DNA from: Amycolatopsis balhimycina FH 1894
GTDB taxonomy: Bacteria > Actinomycetota > Actinomycetes > Mycobacteriales > Pseudonocardiaceae
Direction of reading: 5' to 3'
DNA length: 64,000 bases
NCBI RefSeq assembly: GCF_000384295.1
Contig: NZ_KB913037.1
Location: 4,102,868 to 4,166,867 of the forward strand
The number at the start of each line of letters is the position of its first letter. Within the stretch, counting starts at the first letter, position 1. The notes beneath the pieces were generated by a model. It saw only the letters and a program-made list of their open reading frames with translations, did no database searches and had not been told where the DNA came from. Shown here in pieces: positions 16,617-25,577 of this stretch. The translations under genes were made by a program, and so were the position numbers.

Positions 16617-18032
16617 TCAGTTGGGCTGGACGGGCTGCCCGCCGAGCGTCACCTCGACCGTGCGGCCGCCGGCGAGCGTGAACGTCGCCTTCTCGTCCGG
16701 CGCCCGCGTGCGGACGGCCGCGACCAGCGTGTCGGCCTTGTCGATGGCGCGGTCGTCGATCTTGACGACCACGTCACCGGCCTTCAGGCCGGCCTTCTCC
16801 GCCGGGCTGCCGGGGCTGATGGCGCCGAGTTCGGCGCCGCCCTGCGGGGCGTCCTTCACCTGGGCACCGATGAACGTCTGCACCGCCTGGCCGGTCTTGA
16901 TGATCGTGTTCGCGGTGCGGCGGGCCTGGTCGATCGGGATGGCGAAACCGATGCCGACGTTGCCGCCTTCGGACGCGCCCTGGCCCTGGCCACCGGACGC
17001 CGACTGCGGGCTGTAGATCGCGGAGTTGATGCCGATGACCTGGCCTGCCATGTTCGCGAGCGGGCCGCCCGAGTTGCCGGGGTTGATCGCCGCGTCGGTC
17101 TGGACCGCGTCCATCACCGTGGTCTGGTCGCCCGTGCTGCCGCCGGCGCGCACCGGCCGGTGCAGCGAGCTGACGATGCCCGAAGTGACCGTGCCTGCCA
17201 GCTCGAACGGCGAGCCGATGGCGACCACCGACTGGCCGACGCGCAGGTCGTCGGACCGGCCGAGCTCCACCGGGGTCAGGTTGCTGACACCGCTGACCTT
17301 GACCACCGCGATGTCGGTCGTCGGGTCGCGGCCGACGACCGTCGCGGCGGCCTTCTTGCCGTCCTGGAACACGGCCTGGATCTGCCCGCCGTTCGCGGCG
17401 ACCTCGACGACGTGGTTGTTGGTCAGGATGTAGCCGTCGGTGCTGAGGACGAACCCGGACCCCTCGCCCGCCCCCTGCTGCCCGCTGACCTGCAGCTCGA
17501 CGACGCTCGGCGACAGCTTCTGCGCGACCGACTCGACCGTGCCGGCGGGCGCGTTGCCGGTCTGCTGGGCCGGCCTGGGCGCGTTGAGCGCGTTGCCGGC
17601 CGGCCCCGACGTCCCGCCGGTGAGGTACCCGACCGTCCCGCCCGCGATACCGCCGACCAGCAGCGCGACCAGCGCGACGCCGGCGAGCAGCTTCCCGCCG
17701 GACCGCTTCGGCTGCGGCGCGGCGGCGTTGTAGACGGCCGTGCCGGGCTGCCCGTACGGGTTCGGCGGCGGGTAGACGCTCTGCGGGTTCTGGCCGGACG
17801 GCATCTGCGCACCCTGGGCGGACCACGGGTTCGAGTGCGGCGCTGTGTACGACGGATCGGCCCCGGTCACCGCGTGGTAGGACGGCTCGGAGTACTGCGG
17901 CGCACCGCCGGACTCGGGCTGGGCCTGCTCACCGTACGGGCTCCCCGGCCAACCGCCCTGAGCCGCCTGCCGGCCGGTCTCGGGGTGCCTCGGCGCCGCG
18001 GGGTCGTGTGCGCTGGGGTCGTTCTCGGTCAT
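16617..18032 (-). CDS. htrA: HtrA/DegP-family serine protease with PDZ domain (PepD-like)
   Basis: A 471-aa membrane-anchored protease for envelope protein quality control. A long Pro/Gln/Ser-rich cytoplasmic N-terminus (1-110) precedes one TM helix (about 114-137). The trypsin-like domain has His207 in TNNHVV, Asp240 in TTDIAVV and Ser321 in GNSGGPL, followed by a PDZ domain (about 380-465, GAISPGSPAEKAGLKAGDVV). M. tuberculosis PepD is the counterpart and is controlled by MprAB, whose homologues lie about 4 kb upstream on the same strand. AAGGTGAGGA precedes the ATG. Confidence 0.93.
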   Translation of the reverse strand: MTENDPSAHDPAAPRHPETGRQAAQGGWPGSPYGEQAQPESGGAPQYSEPSYHAVTGADPSYTAPHSNPWSAQGAQMPSGQNPQSVYPPPNPYGQPGTAVYNAAAPQPKRSGGKLLAGVALVALLVGGIAGGTVGYLTGGTSGPAGNALNAPRPAQQTGNAPAGTVESVAQKLSPSVVELQVSGQQGAGEGSGFVLSTDGYILTNNHVVEVAANGGQIQAVFQDGKKAAATVVGRDPTTDIAVVKVSGVSNLTPVELGRSDDLRVGQSVVAIGSPFELAGTVTSGIVSSLHRPVRAGGSTGDQTTVMDAVQTDAAINPGNSGGPLANMAGQVIGINSAIYSPQSASGGQGQGASEGGNVGIGFAIPIDQARRTANTIIKTGQAVQTFIGAQVKDAPQGGAELGAISPGSPAEKAGLKAGDVVVKIDDRAIDKADTLVAAVRTRAPDEKATFTLAGGRTVEVTLGGQPVQPN

Positions 18033-18050
18033 GTCCTCACCTTGCGCGAT

Positions 18051-18072
18051 GGTCCTGAGAGGTTCCTGAGCC
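18051..18072 (-). promoter_or_regulatory. Candidate MprA-type direct repeat upstream of htrA
   Basis: On the minus strand two CTCAGG hexamers lie 11 bp apart (CTCAGGAACCT, then CTCAGGACC), 20-40 bp before the htrA start. A related TCTTAGG/TCTCAGC pair with the same period and similar distance precedes mprA. Matching sites at a regulator and its expected target suggest binding by MprA. The position is close to the start codon, so the transcription start would have to be near it. Confidence 0.45.
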
Positions 18073-18105
18073 GAACCTGTGCATCGCAGATGAGTATGGC
18101 CGGGT

Positions 18106-19188
18106 TCAGCCCGCCGCGCGGAGCCGTTCCGCGATCTGCTCCGGCGTCGCGTCGTTGATCCACACCGCCATGCCCGACTCGGACCCCGCCAGGTACTTGA
18201 GCTTGTCCTTCGCGCGCAGCACGGAGAACAGTTCCAGGTGGAGCCAGCCGAGGTCGCGGTCGCGGCGCACCGGCGCCTGGTGCCACGCCGCGATGTACGG
18301 CAGCGGCCGGTCGTACAGCGCGTCGCAGCGGCGCAGCACGTCCAGGTAGACCTCGGCGAAGTCGTCGCGCTCGGCGTCGGTCAGCGCGGGGATGTCCGGG
18401 ACCTGCCGGTGCGGCACGATCTGGACCTGGACCGGCCAGCGGGCGGCCGGCGGCACGTACGCCGTCCAGTGCTCGCCGGAAGCCACCACGCGCGCGCCGG
18501 ACTTGCGTTCGGCCGCCAGCACGTCGCCGAGCACCGGACGGCCGTGTTCGACCTGGTAGGCGCGGGCGACTTCGAGCATGCGCTCGGTCTTCGGCGTGAC
18601 GAACGGGTAGCCGTAGATCTGCCCGTGCGGGTGCGACAGCGTGACGCCGATTTCCTCGCCGCGGTTCTCGAACGGGAAGACCTGCTCCACCCCGGGCACC
18701 TCGGACAGCCCGGCCGTGCGGTCGGCCCACGCGTCCACCACAGCCCGCACCTGCTCCGGGCTCAGCTTGCCGAAAGAACCGTCGTGGTTGCTGGTGAAGC
18801 AGACGACCTCGCAGCGGCCGCGGCCGGGCCGCACCGGCACCAGCCCGAAACCATCCACAGTGGACGGTTCGCCGACGACGTCCTCGGCGAAGGAGGGGAA
18901 CCGGTTCTCGAAGACGACGACGTCGTAATCGCTTTCCGGGATTTCACTCGGTTTGCCGGGCTTGCTCGGGCACAGCGGGCAGAGGTTCGCGGGCGGCTTG
19001 TAGGTCCGCGTCTGCCGGTGGGCGGCCATCGCGACCCATTCACCCGTCAGGGGGTCAAGCCGGATCTCCGACGCGGCCGAAACCGGCGGCAGGTCGCGGG
19101 TGTCCTCGGCGACGCGGTCGGACGCGCCGGGCTGGTCGAAATAGATGATCTCCCGGCCGTCGGCCAGGTGTCGTACGGTGCGCTTCAC
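18106..19188 (-). CDS. galT: Galactose-1-phosphate uridylyltransferase
   Basis: A 360-aa HIT-superfamily enzyme exchanging UMP between UDP-glucose and galactose-1-phosphate. The zinc-type cysteines are in CPLCP, the nucleotide-binding VVVFENRFPSF follows, and the catalytic HPH lies in LSHPHGQIYGYPF. Length matches class I GalT. It starts at GTG 19188, overlapping the DeoR regulator stop (GTGA), so the two form an operon. galU at 4373-5278 provides the partner nucleotide sugar; no galK is seen in the window. Confidence 0.95.
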   Translation of the reverse strand: MKRTVRHLADGREIIYFDQPGASDRVAEDTRDLPPVSAASEIRLDPLTGEWVAMAAHRQTRTYKPPANLCPLCPSKPGKPSEIPESDYDVVVFENRFPSFAEDVVGEPSTVDGFGLVPVRPGRGRCEVVCFTSNHDGSFGKLSPEQVRAVVDAWADRTAGLSEVPGVEQVFPFENRGEEIGVTLSHPHGQIYGYPFVTPKTERMLEVARAYQVEHGRPVLGDVLAAERKSGARVVASGEHWTAYVPPAARWPVQVQIVPHRQVPDIPALTDAERDDFAEVYLDVLRRCDALYDRPLPYIAAWHQAPVRRDRDLGWLHLELFSVLRAKDKLKYLAGSESGMAVWINDATPEQIAERLRAAG

Positions 19189-19985
19189 GCTTCTTGGGCC
19201 TCGTCCGTCTCCGCCGTCTCGGCGATCATGAGTTCCCCCGCCCGTTCGGCGAGTATTTCCTTGGCCTCGTCGGGAATCCCGTCATCGGTGACGACGACGT
19301 CGGCCTCGTCCAGGTCGGCGATCGTGGAGATCCCGACGGTGCCCCACTTGGTGTGGTCGGCGAGCACGACCAGCTTGCGCCCGGCCTCGACCAGCGCACG
19401 GTCGGTCTCGCTCTCGGTGAGGTTCGGCGTCGTGAAGCCCGGCCCGTCGGCCATCCCGTGCACCCCGAGGAAGACGGCGTCGAGGTGCAGCGACCGCAGG
19501 CTGTGCACGGCGACCGGGCCGACCAGCGCGTCCGACGGGGTCCGCACCCCGCCGGTGAGCACGACCGTGCGATCCGGCTGCGTCGACCCGCGGAGCACGT
19601 CGGCGACCTGGATCGAGTTGGTCACGATGGTGAGGCCGGGGATGGCGTCGAGCGCCCGGGCCAGCGTCCACGTGGTCGTGCCGGCGGAGATGCCGATCGC
19701 GGTGCCGGGCCGGATCAGCGTCGCGGCGAGCTCGGCGATGGCTTCCTTCTGCGCCCGCTGGCGCACGGACTTGGCCTCGAACCCGGGTTCGTCGGTGCTC
19801 TTGCCGACGACCGAGGTCGCGCCGCCGTAGACCTTCTCGACGAGCCCGCGCCCGGCGAGCACGTCGAGGTCGCGACGCACCGTCATGTCGGACACGCCCA
19901 GCCTGGTGACAAGGTCACTGACCCGGACCGCGCCGGTCCGGCGGGCCTCTTCCAGGATCACCGCCTGTCGCTGACGCGCCAGCAC
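19185..19985 (-). CDS. DeoR-family transcriptional regulator, probable galT repressor
   Basis: A 266-aa regulator. An N-terminal winged HTH (VRVSDLVTRLGVSDMTVRRD, about 20-39) is followed by the sugar-phosphate-sensing DeoRC domain with the typical GISAGTTTW, LTGG and DALVGPVA elements. It starts at GTG with GGAG upstream and is translationally coupled to galT, so it most likely senses a galactose-pathway sugar phosphate and represses its own operon. The effector is inferred from context. Confidence 0.92.
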   Translation of the reverse strand: MLARQRQAVILEEARRTGAVRVSDLVTRLGVSDMTVRRDLDVLAGRGLVEKVYGGATSVVGKSTDEPGFEAKSVRQRAQKEAIAELAATLIRPGTAIGISAGTTTWTLARALDAIPGLTIVTNSIQVADVLRGSTQPDRTVVLTGGVRTPSDALVGPVAVHSLRSLHLDAVFLGVHGMADGPGFTTPNLTESETDRALVEAGRKLVVLADHTKWGTVGISTIADLDEADVVVTDDGIPDEAKEILAERAGELMIAETAETDEAQEA

Positions 19986-20081
19986 CGTTCACTCCGTCCG
20001 TCGCACCTCAACCACACAAAATCCTACACGATTCAACACAGGATCCGCATGGCCAGTGTGGGTGAACTTCGAAACAGCAGG

Positions 20082-20534
20082 TCACGGCGCAGGCACCAGG
20101 TGGGGCACCACGCTCCAGGCGAACAACACCACCATCGGCGTCACGAGCGCTATTCGCCACGCCGGTGACAGCCCGGCCGCGGTCATCACAGCGGCCAGCG
20201 CATAGCCCGCGGCGACGACGGCCAAGATCGCCGCGAGCGGCCACTTCGCCACGTCGATCAGCCTGATGACCAAGGCCGCCGCGACCATCGGCCCGGCCAG
20301 AGCGACGGGCCATGCGGGCCGGACGCGGCCCAGCGCCATGGTCACCCACGAGAGCACCCACGCGCCGCCCAGCATGAGCGGCTCCTGCAGGATCGGCACG
20401 ACCAGGCAACCGGAACCGGCGCACAACTGCCCGCGCAACAAGACCACGGCCAGCACCGCGAGCACCCCACCGGCCGCCGAGACCAGGCAACGACGGACCG
20501 ACTCCCGAAGCGACATCCGCAGATACTGGCCCAT
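20082..20534 (-). CDS. Hypothetical four-to-five-TM membrane protein
   Basis: A 150-aa protein that is almost entirely hydrophobic, with helices near residues 16-34, 50-70, 74-92, 96-115 and 124-142. Three cysteines lie near the N-terminal half (RRCLVS, QLCAGSGCLV). It starts 17 bp after mprB on the same strand, so it may be the last gene of the mprAB operon. No family is recognised, and a later ATG six codons in is possible. Confidence 0.55.
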   Translation of the reverse strand: MGQYLRMSLRESVRRCLVSAAGGVLAVLAVVLLRGQLCAGSGCLVVPILQEPLMLGGAWVLSWVTMALGRVRPAWPVALAGPMVAAALVIRLIDVAKWPLAAILAVVAAGYALAAVMTAAGLSPAWRIALVTPMVVLFAWSVVPHLVPAP

Positions 20535-20551
20535 GGCGGCCCGGGAACGGT

Positions 20552-21961
20552 TCAGCCGGGCGCCCCCGGCAACCGGATCGTCATCAACGCGCCGCCCTCA
20601 GGTGCCTGGGAGGCGTAGACGGCTCCGCCGTGCCGCTCGGCCGCGTGCTTCACGATCGCCAGGCCGAGGCCCGAACCGGGCAGCGTCCGGGCCTCCGACG
20701 AGCGGTAGAAGCGGTCGAACACCTTGGGCAGGTCCTCTTCGGCGATGCCCGGGCCGGCGTCCGCCACCTCGACGACCGCGGTGCCGTCGCCGAGCGGGTA
20801 CAGCCGCACCCAGACCGTCGAGTCGGGCGGCGAGAACTTCACCGCGTTGTCGAGCAGGTTCAGCACCGCGCGCTCCAGCGAGCTGTTGTCGCCGGTGAGC
20901 ACCCACGGCTGCAGCGAGACGTCGAAGTTGATCTCACCCGCGCGCCGCCGTGCCCGGTCGAGCGCCCGTTCGACGACGTCCAACAGCTCGACGCGTTCGA
21001 AGCGCTCGCGGGGCTCGTCCTGGCGCGCGAGTTCGACCAGGTCGCCGATGAGCTGGGTCAGCTCGTCGAGCTGGCCGCTGATGTCCTCGACGATGTCCGC
21101 ACGGTCCTCGTGCGGCAGCGGCGGCGCCCCCGGCTTGCTCGCCGCGAGCAGCAGCTCGAGGTTGGTGCGCAGCGACGTCAAGGGCGTCCGCAGCTCGTGC
21201 CCGGCGTCCGCGACCAGCTGGCGCTGGCGTTCCTGCGAGTCCGCGACCGTGCCGAGCATGGTGTTGAAGGTCTGGGTGAGACGCGCGAGCTCGTCGTCGC
21301 CGCTGACCGGGATCGGCCGCAGGTCGCCGGTCTTGGCGACGCGCTCGGCGGCCGACGTCAGCCGGTCGACGGGCCGCAGGCCGGTGCGGGCCACCGCGGT
21401 GCCGGCCGCGGCGGCGACCAGGATGCCCGCGCCGCCGATCAGGAACAGCACCAGGGCGAGCTCGTTCAGCGTGCGCTTGGTCGGGCCCATCGACTGGGCG
21501 AGCACGATCGCCTCGCCGTGCCCGGACGGCAACGCGACCACGCGGCTGTCGGTGCGGAAGTCGGTCCGCAACGACTCCGGCGAATCGCCGTTGGCGACGT
21601 TCAGCTCGCGCTGGTCGAACGGCGGCGCCGAGCTCGACAGCGGATAGGTCATCACGGCGTGCTGGACGTCGGGCGCGGCGTTGAGCTGCCCGATCTGCAG
21701 GTCGGCACTCGCGAGGAACGCGCCGGGGACCTGCCGCAGCGAGGTCTGCACCTGCGGCGAGTCGGCGGCCGCCTGGGCGCGCGCCATGAGGCCGTCGTCC
21801 AGCTGCTGGTACAGGTTGCTGCGCACGACCATGTACGCGCCGATCGACACCAGCGCGACGGCGCCGGCGACAGAGGCGGCGGCGAGCAGCGTGACCCGGC
21901 CGCGCAGCGAGAACCGGCGCGTCCCCCAGCGCGTGCCGCGGGGGTCGCCGGGTTCGGTCAC
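20552..21961 (-). CDS. mprB: Sensor histidine kinase MprB-like
   Basis: A 469-aa kinase with a TM helix at about 26-48, an extracytoplasmic sensor of about 125 residues, a second TM at about 175-198, HAMP ([18 protein letters not shown]), the H-box [14 protein letters not shown], the N-box [13 protein letters not shown] and [18 protein letters not shown]. The GTG start overlaps the mprA stop. In mycobacteria MprB senses envelope stress and controls pepD and sigE through MprA; here htrA is nearby on the same strand. Confidence 0.92.
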   Translation of the reverse strand: MTEPGDPRGTRWGTRRFSLRGRVTLLAAASVAGAVALVSIGAYMVVRSNLYQQLDDGLMARAQAAADSPQVQTSLRQVPGAFLASADLQIGQLNAAPDVQHAVMTYPLSSSAPPFDQRELNVANGDSPESLRTDFRTDSRVVALPSGHGEAIVLAQSMGPTKRTLNELALVLFLIGGAGILVAAAAGTAVARTGLRPVDRLTSAAERVAKTGDLRPIPVSGDDELARLTQTFNTMLGTVADSQERQRQLVADAGHELRTPLTSLRTNLELLLAASKPGAPPLPHEDRADIVEDISGQLDELTQLIGDLVELARQDEPRERFERVELLDVVERALDRARRRAGEINFDVSLQPWVLTGDNSSLERAVLNLLDNAVKFSPPDSTVWVRLYPLGDGTAVVEVADAGPGIAEEDLPKVFDRFYRSSEARTLPGSGLGLAIVKHAAERHGGAVYASQAPEGGALMTIRLPGAPG

Positions 21962-22650
21962 GGTGGGGTTTCCCTCAGGACGTACCCCACTCCCCGCACC
22001 GTGTGGATCAGCCTCGGCTCCCCCTCCGCCTCCGTCTTGCGGCGCAAATAGCCGACGTAGACCTCCAGCGCGTTGCCCGACGTCGGGAAGTCGTAACCCC
22101 ATACTTCCTCCAGGATCCGGCCACGCGTGAGGACGTGCTTCGGGTAGGAAAGGAACAGTTCCAGCAGGGCGAATTCGGTGCGGGTCAGGCTGATCTCGCG
22201 GCCGCCGCGGCGGACCTCCCGCGTCCCGGGGTCGAGGGTCAGGTCCGAGAAGGACAGAACCTCCGACGCCTGGCCGCTCGGGCCCTCCGGGACGGCCCGG
22301 CGCAGCAGCGCCCGCAGCCGGGCGAGCAGCTCCTCGAGCGCGAACGGCTTCGGCAGGTAGTCGTCGGCGCCGGCGTCCAGCCCGGACACGCGGTCGGAGA
22401 CGGTGTCGCGGGCGGTGAGCACGAGGATCGGCAGGTCGTCGCCGGTGCTGCGCAGGCGGCGGGCCACCTCGAGGCCGTCGAGCCGGGGCATCATGACGTC
22501 CAGGACCATGGCGTCCGGCCGGTCGGCGATGATCGCCTCCAGCGCCTGCGCACCGTCGCTCGCCAGCTGGACCTGGTAGCCGTTGAACTCCAGGGACCGC
22601 CGGAGCGACTCACGGACGGCGCGGTCGTCGTCCACCACTAGGATGCGCAT
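21958..22650 (-). CDS. mprA: Response regulator MprA-like
   Basis: A 230-aa OmpR-type regulator very close in motif sequence to mycobacterial MprA ([43 protein letters not shown]). The phospho-acceptor Asp is in VLDVMM and the winged helix ends in [14 protein letters not shown]. No ribosome-binding sequence is visible, and an A/T-rich TAAAACT lies a few bases before the ATG, so the transcript may be leaderless. A direct repeat just upstream suggests autoregulation. Confidence 0.93.
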   Translation of the reverse strand: MRILVVDDDRAVRESLRRSLEFNGYQVQLASDGAQALEAIIADRPDAMVLDVMMPRLDGLEVARRLRSTGDDLPILVLTARDTVSDRVSGLDAGADDYLPKPFALEELLARLRALLRRAVPEGPSGQASEVLSFSDLTLDPGTREVRRGGREISLTRTEFALLELFLSYPKHVLTRGRILEEVWGYDFPTSGNALEVYVGYLRRKTEAEGEPRLIHTVRGVGYVLRETPP

Positions 22651-22671
22651 GCCGCTAGTTTTACGCAGCGT

Positions 22672-22690
22672 GCTGAGACCCGCCTAAGAA
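22672..22690 (-). promoter_or_regulatory. Candidate autoregulatory MprA site
   Basis: On the minus strand TCTTAGG and TCTCAGC are 11 bp apart (TCTTAGGCGGG, then TCTCAGC), 22-40 bp ahead of mprA. If the transcript is leaderless, this would overlap the -35 region, as expected for an activating OmpR-family regulator. It resembles the repeat before htrA. Confidence 0.45.
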
Positions 22691-22716
22691 CACACACAGA
22701 ACTCACAAAGGATTTC

Positions 22717-23325
22717 TCACTCGGGACCGCGCGCGACCGGGGCGTTCCAGTGCCGCCAGAGCGCGACCATCCTGACGGTGACCACGACGGCGGCCGCGAT
22801 CACGGCCACCGGCCCTTCCGGCAGTCGCACAGCGTGACCGACGGCAACGAGCGCCGAGCCGGCCAGCGCGGCGACGGCGTAAATCTCCTTCCGCAGGACG
22901 AGCGGTATTTCCCGAAGCAGGAGATCGCGCACGGCGCCGCCGCCGATCCCGGTCGTCATCCCGATCAGACACGCGGCGTAGACGGTCGCGCCGGCGTTGA
23001 GCGCGATGGTCGTCCCGGCGGTGGCGAAGACACCGAGCCCGAGCGCGTCCGCGAGCAGCACACCCCGCCGCAGCCGCGCGACCTGCGGGTGGAAGACGAA
23101 GACGACGAGAGCCGTCCCGGCGCAGACGGCGAGGTAGGGCCAGTTCCGCAGTGTGGTCGGCGGGTGAATGCCGAGCAGGACGTCCCGGATGACGCCGCCG
23201 CCGAGCGCGGTGGTGAGCCCGACGACGACAACACCGAAGACATCGAGCCGAGCCCGCACGGCGGCGAGCGCCCCGGACGCCGCGAAGGCGACGAGCCCGA
23301 CGAACTCCAGGCCGGTGAGCAGCAT
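22717..23325 (-). CDS. TRIC-family (UPF0126) cation channel-like protein
   Basis: A 202-aa membrane protein built as two similar three-helix halves, each with the glycine-rich kink motif GGGxxRDxLL (GGGVIRDVLLG and GGGAVRDLLLR). This is the UPF0126/TRIC family of trimeric cation channels; some bacterial relatives are annotated for glycine transport. It starts nine bases after the NarL-type regulator, so the two are probably cotranscribed. Confidence 0.85.
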   Translation of the reverse strand: MLLTGLEFVGLVAFAASGALAAVRARLDVFGVVVVGLTTALGGGVIRDVLLGIHPPTTLRNWPYLAVCAGTALVVFVFHPQVARLRRGVLLADALGLGVFATAGTTIALNAGATVYAACLIGMTTGIGGGAVRDLLLREIPLVLRKEIYAVAALAGSALVAVGHAVRLPEGPVAVIAAAVVVTVRMVALWRHWNAPVARGPE

Positions 23326-23334
23326 CTATTGGTT

Positions 23335-23988
23335 CTATTGGTCGAGCAGCCCACCGCGGTAGGCCAGCAGCGCGGCCTGCACCCGGTTGGCCGCACCGAT
23401 CTTGGAGAGCACGGCGGAGACGTACCCCTTGACGGTGGCTTCGGAGAGGTGAAGACGCCCGCCGATCTCGGCGTTGCTCAGCCCTTGGCCGATCAGCGCA
23501 ACGACCTCACGTTCACGTTCGGACAGCGAGGCGAGCAGCTTCCGGGCGGGCTGAGCAGCGCGTTGTTCGTCCCGGTGGCTTTGAACCATCCTCGCGGCAA
23601 CGCCCGGGTCAAGGACAGCGCCCCCTCGTGCGAGATCCCTGACCGCCCTGAGCAGCGCGGCCGGATCGATGTCCTTGAGGAGGAAACCGTTGGCCCCGAG
23701 CCTCAGGGCGAGGCTGACGTACTCGTCGATGTCGAAGGTGGTCAGCATGGCGACGGTGGGCGGGTCAGGCAGGGCGAGGATGGCCCGCAGCGCGCGAATG
23801 CCGTCGTCAGGAGCCCGCATCTTGATGTCGAGAAGCGCCACGTCCGGGTGATACCGGCGGGCGACCTCGACCGCGGATCTGCCGTCGGAGGCTTCGCCCA
23901 CGATCTCGATGTCCTGGGCCCCGGACATCATCGCGCGCAGTCCCGAGCGCACCAGTTCCTCGTCGTCGGCGAACATGAGCTTGATCAA
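23335..23988 (-). CDS. NarL/LuxR-family response regulator
   Basis: A 217-aa regulator with a receiver domain (MFADDEELVRSGLR; Asp in VALLDIKM; Lys in FLLKDI) and a C-terminal LuxR HTH (LSEREREVVALIGQGLSNAEI, split after residue 20, then LSEATVKGYV). TTG 23988 has GGAGGG at good spacing, better than a more distal TTG. No kinase gene is adjacent, so it is an orphan regulator. Its operon partner is the TRIC-type channel. Confidence 0.9.
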   Translation of the reverse strand: MIKLMFADDEELVRSGLRAMMSGAQDIEIVGEASDGRSAVEVARRYHPDVALLDIKMRAPDDGIRALRAILALPDPPTVAMLTTFDIDEYVSLALRLGANGFLLKDIDPAALLRAVRDLARGGAVLDPGVAARMVQSHRDEQRAAQPARKLLASLSEREREVVALIGQGLSNAEIGGRLHLSEATVKGYVSAVLSKIGAANRVQAALLAYRGGLLDQ

Positions 23989-24261
23989 CGAAGCCCTCCG
24001 CAACAGCCGGTGGGAGCGACTCCCCGCGTCCCGTTAACGAAGGTTACCTACTGTTGTTCAGCAGTTCGAAACCAGACACGACCAGGTGACTGACTGGTCC
24101 GTCCAGGTCAGGTGCGGTGGACCCTGCCGCGGGGTGTATCCAGCCCGTGGGCGGAGGGTAAGAACCACTCACCTGGGTGACGACGAGAGTCGGGCTACTC
24201 CATCCGTGCCCCTGCTGCTGGGGGCGGCCTCGGCAGGCTAAGCTTGCGGCGGCAGTAGCAG

Positions 24262-24334
24262 GCCCTCGTAGCTCAGGGGATAGAGCACCGCTCTCCTAAA
24301 GCGGGTGTCGCAGGTTCGAATCCTGCCGGGGGCA
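24262..24334 (+). tRNA. tRNA-Arg (anticodon CCT)
   Basis: A canonical cloverleaf: acceptor GCCCTCG with CGGGGGC (one T-G pair), D-arm GCTCAGGGGATAGAGC, anticodon stem CCGCT/AGCGG with loop CTCCTAA (anticodon CCT), T-arm with CAGGTTCGAATCCTG, discriminator A. No CCA is encoded. The block of accessory-looking genes begins just 12 bp beyond its 3' end. Confidence 0.96.
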
Positions 24335-24346
24335 CTGAGCGGGGCG

Positions 24347-25507
24347 TCAGATGCCGGCCCGGTCGAAGCGTTCGATGAGGCTGGGCTTGCGCGCGTGTGT
24401 TCGCCGCAGTGCGGTGGTACGCAAGGCGAATGTGTCGTCCAGGTCCTCGCGTTCGGCCAAGGCCTGCAGATCGGTGAGTAGTGCGACGGCGGCGTCGTAG
24501 TCGGCCGGTTTGCGGGTAGCGATCAATGCCTCGACACGCGACCACGCGGCGTCTCCCTCCTCGGCAAGCCTGTCGAGTCGTCGCTCGCGGGCCAGGGAGA
24601 GTGCTTGTTCCCGGCGTGCCTCGTCTTCAGCACGCCGGCGGGCCAAGCGCAGCTCGCCATCGGCCCGCCGCTGCGCCGCGGCGTCGAGCAGGTCGGCCAC
24701 GGTCCTGCGAACCGGACGAGAGATGGCCGGAGCTGTGTCACCCCGGTAGCGGTGCAGCAGCTCCATCCGCACCCGCATGCCCTCCCCCAGCAGGACACGG
24801 ACGAGGAGCCGGTCTTTCTCGGCGGCCGGCAAGTGGGGCACCCAGGCAGCGAGGTCGTCAGGACTGTCCGCAGTGTCCTCGAGCGGCGGAGAAGCCTGAG
24901 CCGCGATGGCGAGGAGGTCGCCGTCGATGCGGAGAAAGTCAGCGAGCGCCCGCTGCGCCGCGGTGAGCGTGCCCAATCCCGGCGGAACCGGCGGTTCGAG
25001 ATCGTCGTCGGCTTCGCGGTCGAAAACGTCCTCGTCACGCTCCCACGCGCCGTAAGCCGCCAGCCAGGCGAGGTAAAGCGGCCGGAGATCACCGGCGGCG
25101 AGTTCGGTGCGCACTCCGACTATCGCCGACAACAGGTTCTCGGCGTCGTAGTCGAACTCACCGCCGTCGTCTTCGCTCGTGAAGGCGAGGACGATGAACT
25201 CGCCGGTGACCCAAGCGCTCGCCTCGTCGCCGAGGGTGTAGTCCTCGACGACATCCGGATCGAGCAGATCGCACGGCAGGCGGAACATCACGCGGCGGGT
25301 GCCCCAGTTGGCGACGTACAGGTGCGCGTCGTAGTAGCGCTCCATCAGACGGCGCGGGTCACCCTTGAAGTCGCCCCAGTGGTATTCGTTCGCGAAGCTC
25401 GTCGAAGAGATCCGTGCCCGGGTCGACAGCGCCCGGACCGCAGCTTGTTCGCCATCGTCCAGTGGGCGGTCGATCGCCACGAACTCGTAGTACTGGTACT
25501 CGCTCAC
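24347..25507 (-). CDS. Uncharacterised conserved protein, 386 aa
   Basis: Starts MSEYQYYEFVAIDRPL, a beginning I associate with a widespread bacterial family of unknown function often encoded near SWIM-domain proteins, as here. Residues 1-120 appear globular, with WGDFKGDP and YVANWGTRRVMFRLP. The middle is acidic with EPPVPPGLGTLTAAQ, and the C-terminal 120 residues are a long basic/acidic coiled coil (RRRAEDEARREQALSLARERRL). No enzyme motif is visible. It is the last gene of the minus-strand run and ends 12 bp from tRNA-Arg. Confidence 0.7.
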   Translation of the reverse strand: MSEYQYYEFVAIDRPLDDGEQAAVRALSTRARISSTSFANEYHWGDFKGDPRRLMERYYDAHLYVANWGTRRVMFRLPCDLLDPDVVEDYTLGDEASAWVTGEFIVLAFTSEDDGGEFDYDAENLLSAIVGVRTELAAGDLRPLYLAWLAAYGAWERDEDVFDREADDDLEPPVPPGLGTLTAAQRALADFLRIDGDLLAIAAQASPPLEDTADSPDDLAAWVPHLPAAEKDRLLVRVLLGEGMRVRMELLHRYRGDTAPAISRPVRRTVADLLDAAAQRRADGELRLARRRAEDEARREQALSLARERRLDRLAEEGDAAWSRVEALIATRKPADYDAAVALLTDLQALAEREDLDDTFALRTTALRRTHARKPSLIERFDRAGI

Positions 25508-25577
25508 GGTCCGTCCAGTTCATCGGCATTGGTGTCGTGTCACGAGGTGGCAGACTAGCTCTGGCCTCGTGGATCGG

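Noticed and set aside
24004..24261. A possible small RNA or leader peptide ahead of tRNA-Arg
   Set aside because: There are short inverted repeats (GACCAG/CTGGTC), but nothing with a promoter-terminator layout or conserved structure that I recognise.
24262..24346. Phage or ICE attachment site at the 3' end of tRNA-Arg
   Set aside because: I found no repeated copy of the tRNA 3' end downstream and no integrase, so an integrated element cannot be claimed.
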